Virus record (IMG/VR): IMGVR_UViG_3300025120_000236
Location: 1 to 34,780 of that record
DNA: 34,780 nt
Source of the DNA: a virus
Strand: one strand, 5' to 3'
The notes below the pieces were generated by a model that saw only the letters and a program-made list of their open reading frames with translations, was not told where the DNA came from and made no database searches. The translations under genes and the position numbers were made by a program. Positions 24,924-32,687 of this stretch are shown piece after piece. Each line of letters opens with the position of its first letter. Position 1 is the stretch's first letter.

Positions 24924-24958
24924 AAAAAATAGTCCCATATATATCGTTTGGGATTACT

Positions 24959-24979
24959 ATATACTATTTATTAGTATAT
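24959..24979 (+). promoter_or_regulatory. Perfect AT dyad upstream of the sheath gene
   Basis: Perfect 8-bp inverted repeat ATATACTA (24959-24966) / TAGTATAT (24972-24979) around TTTAT, containing the TATTTATTA core shared with the other upstream elements. It ends 28 nt before the sheath ATG. A weaker hairpin (TCCCA 24933-24937 / TGGGA 24949-24953) lies just upstream. Confidence 0.45.
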
Positions 24980-25007
24980 TAAAAATTTCATTAATTGGAG
25001 AAAACAA

Positions 25008-27476
25008 ATGGCAGAAAGAATAGTTAGCCCTGGTGTATTTACACGAGAAAAAGACTTATCATTCTTACCACAAGGAATTTCTGAAATTGGTGCGGCAATA
25101 ATTGGGCCAACACAAAAAGGCCCAGCGTTCACACCAACACAAATCAGTAATTTTAGTGAGTTTGAAGAGATATTTGGAAGTCTTGACTCTCGTTTTTATG
25201 TCCCTTACACGGCTAAACAATATTTAAAATCTGCTGGTACAGTAACAATTGTTCGCGTTCTTGGAATTGGTGGTTATCAAGCTAATGTATTAGCTATAAA
25301 AACCACTGGTTCATTAGCAACTGTCGGTGGAGCTGACGCAGCAGAAGGATATCCAGAACTATTTGGAAAAACTATTGCAATATTAGCACCTACTAGACTA
25401 GGTGGTGTCACCGGAGCAAACATAAGTGATGGATTGATAGACCAAAGAGTAGCACCCTTATCATCTTCCTTGTTGGAGATTACAGGTTCTACAGCTTTGA
25501 GTAAAACAATTTCATTCGATACGGGTAGTGAGTCTTATATAGACAAACTATTACCATATGACCCACAGAACAACACAGTACCAGTATATTTATACAAAAA
25601 CTTTAAATCTCTTCACGGAGATATGAGTGGAAAAATAACAGGTAGTTTCATAACAGCAACATTTGATGCAACTGGTTCACAACTTTCAGTTGGAGCAACT
25701 GGATTTAATGCAGACGGAACAGCAACTACTTGGACAGGTAATTCTGATTATCAATATGCAAGAACACCTTACATACAATCGCAAAATGTAGGTGGTTCAA
25801 GGTATAGTCTATTCAGAGTTTACACTCGTGCACACGGAAGTAATATTAACCAAGAATTAAAAGTTAATATTATGAACATAAAAGACGCTGGTAGTGTAGC
25901 AGGTTCTGATTACGGAACTTTCTCATTACAAGTTCGTTCAGTAAACTTTAAAAACGATTCAAGAAGACCTAGTAATGATAGTGTCATAGAACAATTTGAT
26001 AACTTATCACTTGATGTAAACGAATCTAATTACTTCGCAAGAGTAATTGGTGATAGACACACATCTATCGATTCAAATGGTAAATTAACTTACTATGGTG
26101 ACTATCCTAATAAAAGTAAACATATAAGAGTTGGAGATTTTCCTGATTTAGAAACATTTCCAACTACAGTTGTTCCTTTTGGACACAACAAAGTATATGT
26201 TCCATATTACTCAGAAAATACAACAGCAACAAGTATACCAACAGCATCATTTAAATCAAACCAAAGCTCATCAGTAGCCGACTTTGACCAAAATGTATTC
26301 TATGGTTTAAACTACTCTAACCTAGATAATAGAGAATATTTATCACCTATATCTTATGGAACAAGTGGAGCAAATCAAGGTAGTAATGTTACTATGTCAT
26401 TGGAAAATATGTTTGGTTCAGACGGAGCTACAGCAGTAGCAACTAACTATGCAGGACAAACAGAATTACTAACACTTTCAGGTTCAGCAGTTGAACAAAG
26501 AAAGTTTGTAGTTCCTTTCCAATGGGGATTTGATGGTTCAAATCCAGCAACACATTATGCAACAGGTGCTGATATTAGTGCAACAAACACTCAAGGATTT
26601 AATTTGGATGGGGGAGCTAAAACCGGTTCAGTAGTTTATAAAAGAGCTATTAACGCAGTAAGTAATCCAGACGAATTTGATATCAATATGATGGTATTAC
26701 CTGGTGTTATTCACGGAACTCACACAAATGTTACTAATCACGCAATAGATAAATCAGAAGAGAGAGCAGATACTTTCCTTATTCTTGATGCAGCTTTGTA
26801 TAGTGATTCAGTAGATACTGTGAGAGATAATGTGAAATCATTAGATTCAAACTATACAGCAACTTATTACCCGTGGGTAAAAGTTCTTGACGATAATACA
26901 AACAGACCAACTTGGGTTCCGCCATCAGTTGTTCTACCTGGTGTCATTTCATTTAATGACTCAGTAGCACACGAATGGTTCGCTCCCGCAGGTCTAAACC
27001 GTGGTGGTTTATCAGATGTGTTAGAAGCAAAAACTAGACTAACTCATAGTGAAAGAGATAAGTTGTATGAAGATAGAGTCAATCCTATCGCAACATTCCC
27101 TGGACAGGGTGTAGTTGTGTTTGGACAGAAAACATTACAAGGAAAACCTTCAGCATTAGATAGAGTAAATGTAAGACGATTATTGATAGCTTTAAAGAAA
27201 TTTATCGCATCAACTTCTCGTTTCTTAGTATTTGAACAGAATACTAACGCAACAAGAGCTCGTTTCTTAAATGTTGTTAATCCTTTCTTGGAAGATGTTC
27301 AATCAAATAGTGGATTGAGTGCATTTAGAGTGGTTATGGATGATACAAATAATACTCCCGAAGAAGTCGATAGAAATCGTCTAATCGGACAGATATTTAT
27401 TCAACCTACACGAACAGCAGAGTTTATAGTATTAGACTTTGTAGTTCAACCAACAGGTGCTACATTCCCTGAATAA
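25008..27476 (+). CDS. 18: Tail sheath protein, gp18-like
   Basis: An 822-aa contractile tail sheath protein (T4 gp18 is 659 aa). The N-terminus has the diagnostic SPGVFTREKDLS, then IGAAIIGPTQKGPAFTPTQI, a FEEIFG element and KQYLKSAGTVTIVRVLG, the gp18 family opening. Residues about 130-520 form the expanded, variable outer domains. The conserved C-terminal domain follows: PWVKVLDDNT, PPSVVLPGVI, EWFAPAGLNRG, ERDKLYEDRVNPIATFPGQG, VFGQKTLQGKPSALDRVNVR and a final IQPTRTAEFIVLDF. The ATG follows TTGGAG. The extra length lies in the surface-exposed middle. A strong terminator follows the gene. Confidence 0.96.
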   Translation: MAERIVSPGVFTREKDLSFLPQGISEIGAAIIGPTQKGPAFTPTQISNFSEFEEIFGSLDSRFYVPYTAKQYLKSAGTVTIVRVLGIGGYQANVLAIKTTGSLATVGGADAAEGYPELFGKTIAILAPTRLGGVTGANISDGLIDQRVAPLSSSLLEITGSTALSKTISFDTGSESYIDKLLPYDPQNNTVPVYLYKNFKSLHGDMSGKITGSFITATFDATGSQLSVGATGFNADGTATTWTGNSDYQYARTPYIQSQNVGGSRYSLFRVYTRAHGSNINQELKVNIMNIKDAGSVAGSDYGTFSLQVRSVNFKNDSRRPSNDSVIEQFDNLSLDVNESNYFARVIGDRHTSIDSNGKLTYYGDYPNKSKHIRVGDFPDLETFPTTVVPFGHNKVYVPYYSENTTATSIPTASFKSNQSSSVADFDQNVFYGLNYSNLDNREYLSPISYGTSGANQGSNVTMSLENMFGSDGATAVATNYAGQTELLTLSGSAVEQRKFVVPFQWGFDGSNPATHYATGADISATNTQGFNLDGGAKTGSVVYKRAINAVSNPDEFDINMMVLPGVIHGTHTNVTNHAIDKSEERADTFLILDAALYSDSVDTVRDNVKSLDSNYTATYYPWVKVLDDNTNRPTWVPPSVVLPGVISFNDSVAHEWFAPAGLNRGGLSDVLEAKTRLTHSERDKLYEDRVNPIATFPGQGVVVFGQKTLQGKPSALDRVNVRRLLIALKKFIASTSRFLVFEQNTNATRARFLNVVNPFLEDVQSNSGLSAFRVVMDDTNNTPEEVDRNRLIGQIFIQPTRTAEFIVLDFVVQPTGATFPE

Positions 27477-27493
27477 TAGTTAATAAACTGAAG

Positions 27494-27522
27494 AAAACCC
27501 CACTTTTTGTGGGGTTTTTTTT
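27494..27522 (+). terminator. Intrinsic terminator after the sheath gene
   Basis: Stem AAAACCCCAC (27494-27503), loop TTTTT, GTGGGG (27509-27514) and a run of eight T. It lies 18 nt after the sheath stop and separates sheath and tube transcription; a promoter-like dyad follows before the tube gene. Confidence 0.92.
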
Positions 27523-27588
27523 AGCATATAAAACTTTCAAAAAACTTCCAAAGTATAATGAAATATATTTAACGATTTTTTTCGTTTT

Positions 27589-27611
27589 GTTATATTTATT
27601 ACTGAATATAA
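27589..27611 (+). promoter_or_regulatory. TTATATTTATTACTGAATATAA dyad upstream of the tube gene
   Basis: Perfect inverted repeat TTATATT (27590-27596) / AATATAA (27605-27611), 8-nt spacer, ending 17 nt before the tube ATG, with CGGAG at 27616-27620. Twenty-one of the 22 dyad bases match the element at 29393. It lies just after a terminator, so it probably starts the tube transcript. A small hairpin AACGA/TCGTT precedes it at 27571. Confidence 0.6.
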
Positions 27612-27628
27612 AACACGGAGATTTTTAA

Positions 27629-28117
27629 ATGGCTAAAGTATTAGACCCAAGTGAAATAATGTTTACACCCTTTGAACCTAAAACTAAAAATAGGTTTATT
27701 ATGTATATTGAAGGTATACCAGCCTTTACTATCAAAGCAATGAATAGACCAACTATTCAATTTGATGAAGTGGTGTTAGAACATATAAATGTTAAAAGGT
27801 ATGTAAAAGGTAAAGGTGCATGGCAACCATTAGAAATTACATTGTATGACCCAATCGTTCCTTCCGCTTCACAAGCAGTTATGGAATGGGTGAGAGAACA
27901 TCACGAGTCAGTTACAGGTCGTCAAGGTTATTCAGACTTTTACAAAAAAGATATCACATTTAACCTATTAGGTCCTGTTGGGGACATTGTTGAAGAATGG
28001 ACTCTTAAAGGAACATTTATTCAAAGTGCTAATTTTGGAGATATGGACTACGGAACATCAGACCCAGTTGAAATAGCATTAACACTTCAATACGACTACG
28101 CAATATTACAATTTTAA
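27629..28117 (+). CDS. 19: Tail tube protein, gp19-like
   Basis: A 162-aa protein, the same size as T4 gp19 (163 aa). The T4_gp19/tube family pattern is clear: NRFIMYIEGIPAFTIKAMNR, a VVLEHINVKRYVKGKGAWQP strand pair, ITLYDPIVPSASQAVMEWV, YKKDITFNLLGPVGDIVEEW, and the C-terminal GDMDYGTSDPVEIALTLQYD with an aromatic end. It stacks as hexamers to form the inner tube. It directly follows the sheath gene, as in T4, but under its own terminator and promoter-like dyad, which would let tube and sheath levels differ. Confidence 0.95.
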   Translation: MAKVLDPSEIMFTPFEPKTKNRFIMYIEGIPAFTIKAMNRPTIQFDEVVLEHINVKRYVKGKGAWQPLEITLYDPIVPSASQAVMEWVREHHESVTGRQGYSDFYKKDITFNLLGPVGDIVEEWTLKGTFIQSANFGDMDYGTSDPVEIALTLQYDYAILQF

Positions 28118-28138
28118 AACTTCATAAGGAGAATAATA

Positions 28139-28366
28139 ATGGGATTTAGTGAAATATTTAAAGATAAAAATGAATACAACGAAAAATCAATAATTGGTTT
28201 TATGTCTTTCGCAGTAATGACAATAACAAGTATCGTTGATATGGTTACTGGTGCGTTTGGAAACGAATTAGTAATACAAGAATTCATTTACAATTCATTC
28301 GTTGTTATCACATTAGGTTGTTTCGGTATCGCAGGTGCTGAAAAAATCTTTGGTGGTAAAAAATAA
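28139..28366 (+). CDS. Small two-helix membrane protein, 75 aa (holin-like candidate)
   Basis: Two hydrophobic segments, about residues 18-40 (IIGFMSFAVMTITSIVDMV) and 48-68 (FIYNSFVVITLGCFGIAG). A charged N-terminus (KDKNEYNEK) precedes them and a basic tail (GGKK) follows. The ATG at 28139 has AAGGAG upstream. The layout and length fit a small class II holin or another phage inner-membrane protein, but no endolysin lies in the window and its position is between the tube gene and tail assembly genes. A tail-tip or membrane-contact role cannot be excluded. The call rests only on topology. Confidence 0.55.
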   Translation: MGFSEIFKDKNEYNEKSIIGFMSFAVMTITSIVDMVTGAFGNELVIQEFIYNSFVVITLGCFGIAGAEKIFGGKK

Positions 28367-28406
28367 TATAGTTATTTAAAAGGTTTTAACAAAAGGAGTT
28401 AATCAA

Positions 28407-29180
28407 ATGACAGAAACAAAGTTTCCTACGGAAATCGTAGATTTGCCGTCAACAGGACACTTTTACCCAGAAGATAATCCATTATCATCTGGTAAAATAG
28501 AACTAAGATATATGACTGCTCGTGATGAAGACATTCTCACATCAGTTAATTTAATTGAACAAGGAAAAGCGTTAGACAAACTTTTACAAGAATTAATAAT
28601 CAACAAAGATATTGATTATAATGATTTATTAGTTGGTGATAAGAACGCTATATTTGTTGCAGCAAGAATACTAGCATATGGTAAAGAATTTGGTTTTTCA
28701 TATTTAGATTCGTATGGTGAGAGAGTAGACGGAAAAGTAGACTTGACAGAAATAGAATCAAAAGAATTAGATTTTTCAGAATATAAAAAAGGTGTAAATT
28801 TATTTTCTTATACTTTACCAAAATCAGAAAGAATAGTAACATTTTCTATCCCTACACACAAATCAGAAATGGATGTAGAAGGTGAATTAGAAGCTATAAA
28901 GAAAGTATTTAAAGATGATATAAATGCAGTCAACAGAGAAAATTCAACAAGACTAAAACATCTTATAAAGTCAGTAGATGGAAAACAAGAAAAAGCATAT
29001 ATTAATAACTTTGTTGATACTGAATTCTTTTCAGTCGATTCAAATGCGTTCAGAAAATATGTTTCAGAAAAAAATCCCAACCTAGACTTCACAGCAACCT
29101 CAGAGAATAGTAGAGGTGAAAAGGAGAAGGTGGCAGTCCCTATGACTGCTAAGTTTTTTTGGCCTGACTCCACAATATAA
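28407..29180 (+). CDS. Tail assembly chaperone / gp26-type baseplate protein, zero-frame product
   Basis: A 257-aa protein starting at an ATG after AAGGAG. The N-terminal domain has VDLPSTGHFYPED, a GKIELRYMTARDEDILTS strand-helix and LDKLLQELII, the pattern LPS.G..Y...L..G.v.lr.mt..dE..L seen in T4-like gp26/tail-assembly-chaperone proteins. Residues about 75-150 continue the alpha/beta domain (FVAARILAYG, SYGERVDGKVDL), and residues 160-210 are a charged helix. It ends FWPDSTI straight after a T7 run. Position between tube and tape-measure genes is where many contractile and siphophage tails encode a frameshifted chaperone pair; see the extension 29161-29376. The chaperone reading is context plus shape; gp26 homology is from memory. 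Confidence 0.7.
   Translation: MTETKFPTEIVDLPSTGHFYPEDNPLSSGKIELRYMTARDEDILTSVNLIEQGKALDKLLQELIINKDIDYNDLLVGDKNAIFVAARILAYGKEFGFSYLDSYGERVDGKVDLTEIESKELDFSEYKKGVNLFSYTLPKSERIVTFSIPTHKSEMDVEGELEAIKKVFKDDINAVNRENSTRLKHLIKSVDGKQEKAYINNFVDTEFFSVDSNAFRKYVSEKNPNLDFTATSENSRGEKEKVAVPMTAKFFWPDSTI
29154..29160 (+). other. T7 slippery run, candidate programmed +1 frameshift site
   Basis: AAG TTT TTT TGG in the zero frame (29151-29162). Skipping one T after the second Phe codon continues as GGC CTG ACT CCA CAA TAT into a 71-codon open frame with no usable start of its own. A +1 shift (or -2) gives a 322-aa product. Zero-frame stop is TAA at 29178-29180. Confidence 0.6.
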
Positions 29181-29376
29181 AACGGACTTACACGAACAAA
29201 TATTCCAAATTATCTTTTATTCTAAAGGTGGTTTCACATTTACAGAAGTTTATGACTTACCTGTATATCTTCGTAGATTTTATTATAAACGACTTGTTAC
29301 TCAATATGAAAAAGAAAAACAAGAACACGATAAAGTTGTGAACCAACCAAACCAATCTAATCAACGATTTAAGTAG
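29161..29376 (+). CDS. Frameshift-dependent C-terminal extension of the tail assembly chaperone
   Basis: Seventy-one codons, open from GGC at 29161 to TAG at 29374-29376, reading GLTPQYKTDLHEQIFQIIFY, SKGGFTFTEVYDLPVYLRRF, YYKRLVTQYEKEKQEHDK and a Gln/Asn tail. Codon use matches the neighbours and the helix pattern is protein-like. The frame has no ATG, GTG or TTG before its final residues, and it opens only at 29146 (CTG), inside the previous gene. It is therefore best read as an extension made by +1 shifting on the T7 run. The FGLTPQY ... VYDLPVYLRRFYY motif resembles the C-terminal part of equivalent single-frame proteins in related phages (from memory). A sequencing indel is the main alternative. 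Confidence 0.65.
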   Translation, partial: GLTPQYKTDLHEQIFQIIFYSKGGFTFTEVYDLPVYLRRFYYKRLVTQYEKEKQEHDKVVNQPNQSNQRFK

Positions 29377-29391
29377 TAAAAATATTAAAAT

Positions 29392-29414
29392 CTTATATTT
29401 ATTATTGAATATAA
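29392..29414 (+). promoter_or_regulatory. CTTATATTTATTATTGAATATAA dyad upstream of the 65-aa gene
   Basis: Perfect inverted repeat TTATATT (29393-29399) / AATATAA (29408-29414) with an 8-nt spacer, in a 52-nt gap. It ends 14 nt before the ATG at 29429, with AAGGAT between. Nearly identical to the element at 27589. Confidence 0.6.
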
Positions 29415-29428
29415 ATTAAGGATTATAA

Positions 29429-29626
29429 ATGGCTAAATATAAAAAAATAACGGAACAATCCAAACAAGGTCTTTTAGACAAATTGTTTTACTATCTTGGT
29501 AGAGGTATGAGACCTACTATGGTTAAAAAACTAGCTAAGAAAGACCCAGAGTTTGCTAAAACTTGGAGTGAACTCGAAAAACATCAGAAATATATGGATA
29601 GTATTTTTACGAATAGAAAAAAATAG
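29429..29626 (+). CDS. Small basic protein of unknown function, 65 aa
   Basis: A lysine-rich helical protein (KYKKITEQSKQGLLDKLFYY, GRGMRPTMVKKLAKKDPEF, WSELEKHQKY, ending NRKK). The start ATG has AAGGAT upstream and a dyad element just before it. No membrane segment and no recognised family. Its place between the assembly chaperone and the tape measure suggests a helper in tail initiation, or a small structural protein; that is inference. Confidence 0.6.
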   Translation: MAKYKKITEQSKQGLLDKLFYYLGRGMRPTMVKKLAKKDPEFAKTWSELEKHQKYMDSIFTNRKK

Positions 29627-29685
29627 CATTAATTCATTATTTAGAACACCCCAATAAATCAAAAACAAATAGGAATATATAATTT

Positions 29686-31068
29686 ATGGCTAAAGCAAAA
29701 CCAATTATAGACAGAAGACTCAAGGAGTTTAAAGACCTTCCTTCCACTATTGAAAAAGTAAACAAAGCAGTAGAATCTGGTTTGGTGACTGCAAAAGAAG
29801 CTATAAAAGATATTCCAGAAGCTTATCAAGGTCTAATAAGTAAACAAATGGAGATGAATAAGTTACTTGAAAGTGAAGACGAAAAACGAAAAGGTCTTGA
29901 GGGTTCATTTAGACGAGGATTAGGTTTATCATACGAACAAGCTGATGTTACAGAAATACAAGAGAATTTAACTCAAGCCGTTTTAGCAGGTGATAAAGAA
30001 GCCGCGGAAGCTGCAGAAGACAAAATAGCAGCATTACAAAAACAAGCAAAATTAAATGAAGAAGCATATGGTGCCATACAAGACTTCTTTCCTGGTATAT
30101 TTAGTGCTATTAAAATGGTTCAAAAAGCTCAACTAGTATGGAATCAAATAGCTAATATGAATCCATATGTTGCAATAGCTTCAATATTAATAGCAATGGT
30201 AACTACATTGATAATGATAGTTAAACGAGTTAATGCAATGAGAGAACAATTTGGTCTTGCAGGAACGGAAGCCGCTAAAGTAGCTGGTCAACTAACATTA
30301 ATAAACATCAAGATGAAGTTCTTCGGTATATCTGCAGAACAAGTTGCATCTTCAATGGAAGCCTTAGCAAATACCTTTGGTGAAGTAAGTCCAGCTATGG
30401 TTCGTTTTGCTGGAGATATGGCCCTTACCGCAAGAAATGCTGGTATAACATCTGAACAAGCCGCTTCAATGGTATCATTATTTCAAGCCACACACGGAGC
30501 TACTAAACAAGTCGCATTAGATATGATTGAAAGCACTGCTGCTATGGCAAGACTAACTGGATTATCACCGAGTGTAATAATTGGAGAGATGGCAGAAAAT
30601 GCAGACTTATTCGCAAGTCATCTCGGACAGAGTGAACAAAATTTAATGGCCGCTGTAGCACAAGCTAAAAAACTTGGTATGGAATTTGGACAATTAACTG
30701 AATTTGGTGATGGACTATTAGATATTACAGAAAGAATTAATAAAGAACAGATGTTATCTGCAATGCTTGGTAAACAAGTTAATTTACAAAGAGCTGCAAT
30801 GTTACAAGCACAAGGTGATGAAGTAGGGTTTATGCAAGAACTATCTAATCAATTACAAGGTGTGGGAGAACTAACAGCTCAACAAAGAAGATTATTTTCA
30901 TCAGAACTTGGTATAGCAACAGCAGATGTTATGAAGTTAGCAGGATTACAATCAGGTATGGCACAACGAGGAGCACAAATTCCTGGACAAAATCCATATG
31001 AACAAGCAAGATTTAAACAAGGTGAGAAAATGTTAAAAGCAATAAATAACCCACAATATGCATCATAG
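29686..31068 (+). CDS. Tape measure protein candidate, 460 aa
   Basis: The ATG at 29686 lies 59 nt after the previous stop, with AGGAA (29671-29675) as a modest ribosome site. It is almost wholly helical. Residues 1-150 are charged coiled coil (KEAIKDIPEAYQGLI, EAAEAAEDKIAALQKQ). One strong hydrophobic segment at about 159-181 (YVAIASILIAMVTTLIMIV) is flanked by a basic KRVNAM. A Gly/Ala/Met-rich helical repeat region follows (SMEALANTFGEVSPAMVRFA, DMALTARNAGITSEQAASM, STAAMARLTGLSP). This is the style of phage tape measures. By the usual 1.5 Angstrom per residue rule it would set a tail near 70 nm. T4's equivalent, gp29, is 590 aa. Location after tube and chaperone genes fits. Confidence 0.75.
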   Translation: MAKAKPIIDRRLKEFKDLPSTIEKVNKAVESGLVTAKEAIKDIPEAYQGLISKQMEMNKLLESEDEKRKGLEGSFRRGLGLSYEQADVTEIQENLTQAVLAGDKEAAEAAEDKIAALQKQAKLNEEAYGAIQDFFPGIFSAIKMVQKAQLVWNQIANMNPYVAIASILIAMVTTLIMIVKRVNAMREQFGLAGTEAAKVAGQLTLINIKMKFFGISAEQVASSMEALANTFGEVSPAMVRFAGDMALTARNAGITSEQAASMVSLFQATHGATKQVALDMIESTAAMARLTGLSPSVIIGEMAENADLFASHLGQSEQNLMAAVAQAKKLGMEFGQLTEFGDGLLDITERINKEQMLSAMLGKQVNLQRAAMLQAQGDEVGFMQELSNQLQGVGELTAQQRRLFSSELGIATADVMKLAGLQSGMAQRGAQIPGQNPYEQARFKQGEKMLKAINNPQYAS

Positions 31069-31077
31069 AGATAAATA

Positions 31078-32376
31078 ATGGCATTAAAAGATACAGAAAC
31101 AGCAAGAATACTAAAACGAGGAATACCAACAAAGGATAAAAGCTTTCTTAGTAATAAATCAAAACTAAATGAATTTGGTGGTCAACGATTTAATCCAGAT
31201 GAAACTTATAGTGATTCTGGTAAACCAACTCAATTAGTTGATAGTGTTAATCCATCTGGTCGTAGTGGTGGAGTTAGACCAAGTATAAGAACATTTACAA
31301 AAGGACTTGAAATGTTTGGTGTAAGTATTCCAGTTGGAGATAGATACGAAGATACTATCAAGAGAGATTCAATATTTAACGATAGTGTTATTGGTGAACT
31401 CAATAAAAATATTCAAGGATTTAAATCATTTAAAAAGTCAATCAAATCTTTTTCAGATAATCCTTTAAAATCTATAAGTGATTTAGCAAATATAGACCAA
31501 GAAGCTAAATTAATAGAGTATAGAGCAAAAGCCTATGGGAAACAAAAGAAACTTGGTAATCCAGCTGCGAAAGTATTACTTACTGATAGAAAAATAGCAA
31601 AAGCATTTGAAGGGCCAATTAAGGGTGGTAAAACTACAAGAAATGTAAATCGTGCTAATATGACACCTTATGGTAGTGAAGGTAAAAATACAGATTTAGT
31701 TGATTTTAGATTTAAAGATATACATAACGAAAAGTTTATCAACTTTAGTGCTTTACTTTCAGGAATAACAGACACGATAACTCCTGAGTATGCAACAGAA
31801 AGATATATGGGAAGACCAGAAAGTGTTTATATTTATCAAGGTGTTTCAAGGACAGTAGGTTTTAGTTTTCAAGTTTACCCAACAACAAGACAAGAATTAC
31901 CAGTCTTATGGGAAAAGTTAAATTACTTAGTTGGTATGTGTTATCCTAATTGGGTAGATGCACCAAAACCAGATTCTGGTTTTAAACCAGTAACTATGTT
32001 AAGTCCTATGATGGAATTAACTATCGGTGATATGTATAGAAATACACCTGGATATTTATCAGGAGTAACACTTACGGTTCAAGATGGTTCAACTTGGGAA
32101 TTTGAGGAAAATTTACAATTACCACATAATATCCAAGTAGATGTTGAATTCCAATATATTGGAAAATACTTACCAAACGCAAAAGGAAAACATTTTGAAT
32201 TAAATTGGATTAAAGATGTATCAAAAGACCCGACTGGTATTGAGGAAAAAAGACAAACACAAGAAATAGTAGATAGGATGTTTCCTAAATCGAAACCGTC
32301 CGGACTTAGTTTGAAAACCAAGAAAGTAGATTTAGCTAATTTTAATACAAGTATTGGACTTAAAGCAACTGGATAA
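31078..32376 (+). CDS. Baseplate-tail tube junction protein candidate, gp48/gp54-like, 432 aa
   Basis: The start ATG lies 9 nt after the previous stop (weak GAGA site). Residues 1-210 are basic, Gly/Ser-rich and probably extended. The C-terminal half has an ordered tube-like domain: LLSGITDTITPEYATERYMG, SVYIYQGVSRTVGFSFQVYP, TTRQELPVLWEKLNYLVGM, YPNWV, TMLSPMMELTIGDMYRNTPG, YLSGVTLTVQDGSTWEF and IQVDVEFQYIGKYLP. This strand-helix order resembles tail tube and baseplate tube-initiator proteins such as T4 gp48 and gp54. It follows the tape measure and precedes a gp53-like gene, a consistent baseplate context. Which of gp48 or gp54 it equals cannot be decided by eye. Confidence 0.65.
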   Translation: MALKDTETARILKRGIPTKDKSFLSNKSKLNEFGGQRFNPDETYSDSGKPTQLVDSVNPSGRSGGVRPSIRTFTKGLEMFGVSIPVGDRYEDTIKRDSIFNDSVIGELNKNIQGFKSFKKSIKSFSDNPLKSISDLANIDQEAKLIEYRAKAYGKQKKLGNPAAKVLLTDRKIAKAFEGPIKGGKTTRNVNRANMTPYGSEGKNTDLVDFRFKDIHNEKFINFSALLSGITDTITPEYATERYMGRPESVYIYQGVSRTVGFSFQVYPTTRQELPVLWEKLNYLVGMCYPNWVDAPKPDSGFKPVTMLSPMMELTIGDMYRNTPGYLSGVTLTVQDGSTWEFEENLQLPHNIQVDVEFQYIGKYLPNAKGKHFELNWIKDVSKDPTGIEEKRQTQEIVDRMFPKSKPSGLSLKTKKVDLANFNTSIGLKATG

Positions 32377-32380
32377 GGTA

Positions 32381-32683
32381 ATGGGTAGATATAGTAACAC
32401 AAGAGTAAAAATAAACAATAATTCTAAAAGAGTATATTCATATACACTCTATCCAAAAATAAAGCTAAAAAATTCTGATATTTTTATAACACCAAAGTAT
32501 AGTGAAAGATTAGATATTTTAGCAAATAAATATTATGATGACCCTTCATTATGGTGGATTATAGCACAAGCTAATGGAATAAAAGGTTTTACTTCACTTT
32601 ATTCAAAAAATTTTAAGGGAGAACTTCGTATCCCAACGGAGATATCAGATATATTAAGTGAATTTAATTCAATGAATAGGTAA
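32381..32683 (+). CDS. 53: Baseplate wedge protein, gp53-like, LysM-type
   Basis: The ATG at 32381 follows TAAGG and gives a 100-aa protein. A TTG at 32354 in the same frame lies inside the previous gene and is not preferred. The key region is YSERLDILANKYYDDPSLWW followed by IIAQANGI, a LysM-like hairpin typical of gp53 and related baseplate wedge proteins (D.LA..YYGDP.LWW.I...N.I). A strand with LRIPTEISDIL closes the domain. T4 gp53 is about 196 aa, so this is a shorter core version. It should sit at the wedge-hub contact of the baseplate. It is 4 nt upstream of the next gene. Confidence 0.8.
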   Translation: MGRYSNTRVKINNNSKRVYSYTLYPKIKLKNSDIFITPKYSERLDILANKYYDDPSLWWIIAQANGIKGFTSLYSKNFKGELRIPTEISDILSEFNSMNR

Positions 32684-32687
32684 AAAA

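Noticed and set aside
32354-32380. TTG start for the gp53-like gene
   Set aside because: Lies in the previous gene without a ribosome site; ATG at 32381 follows TAAGG and starts the domain.
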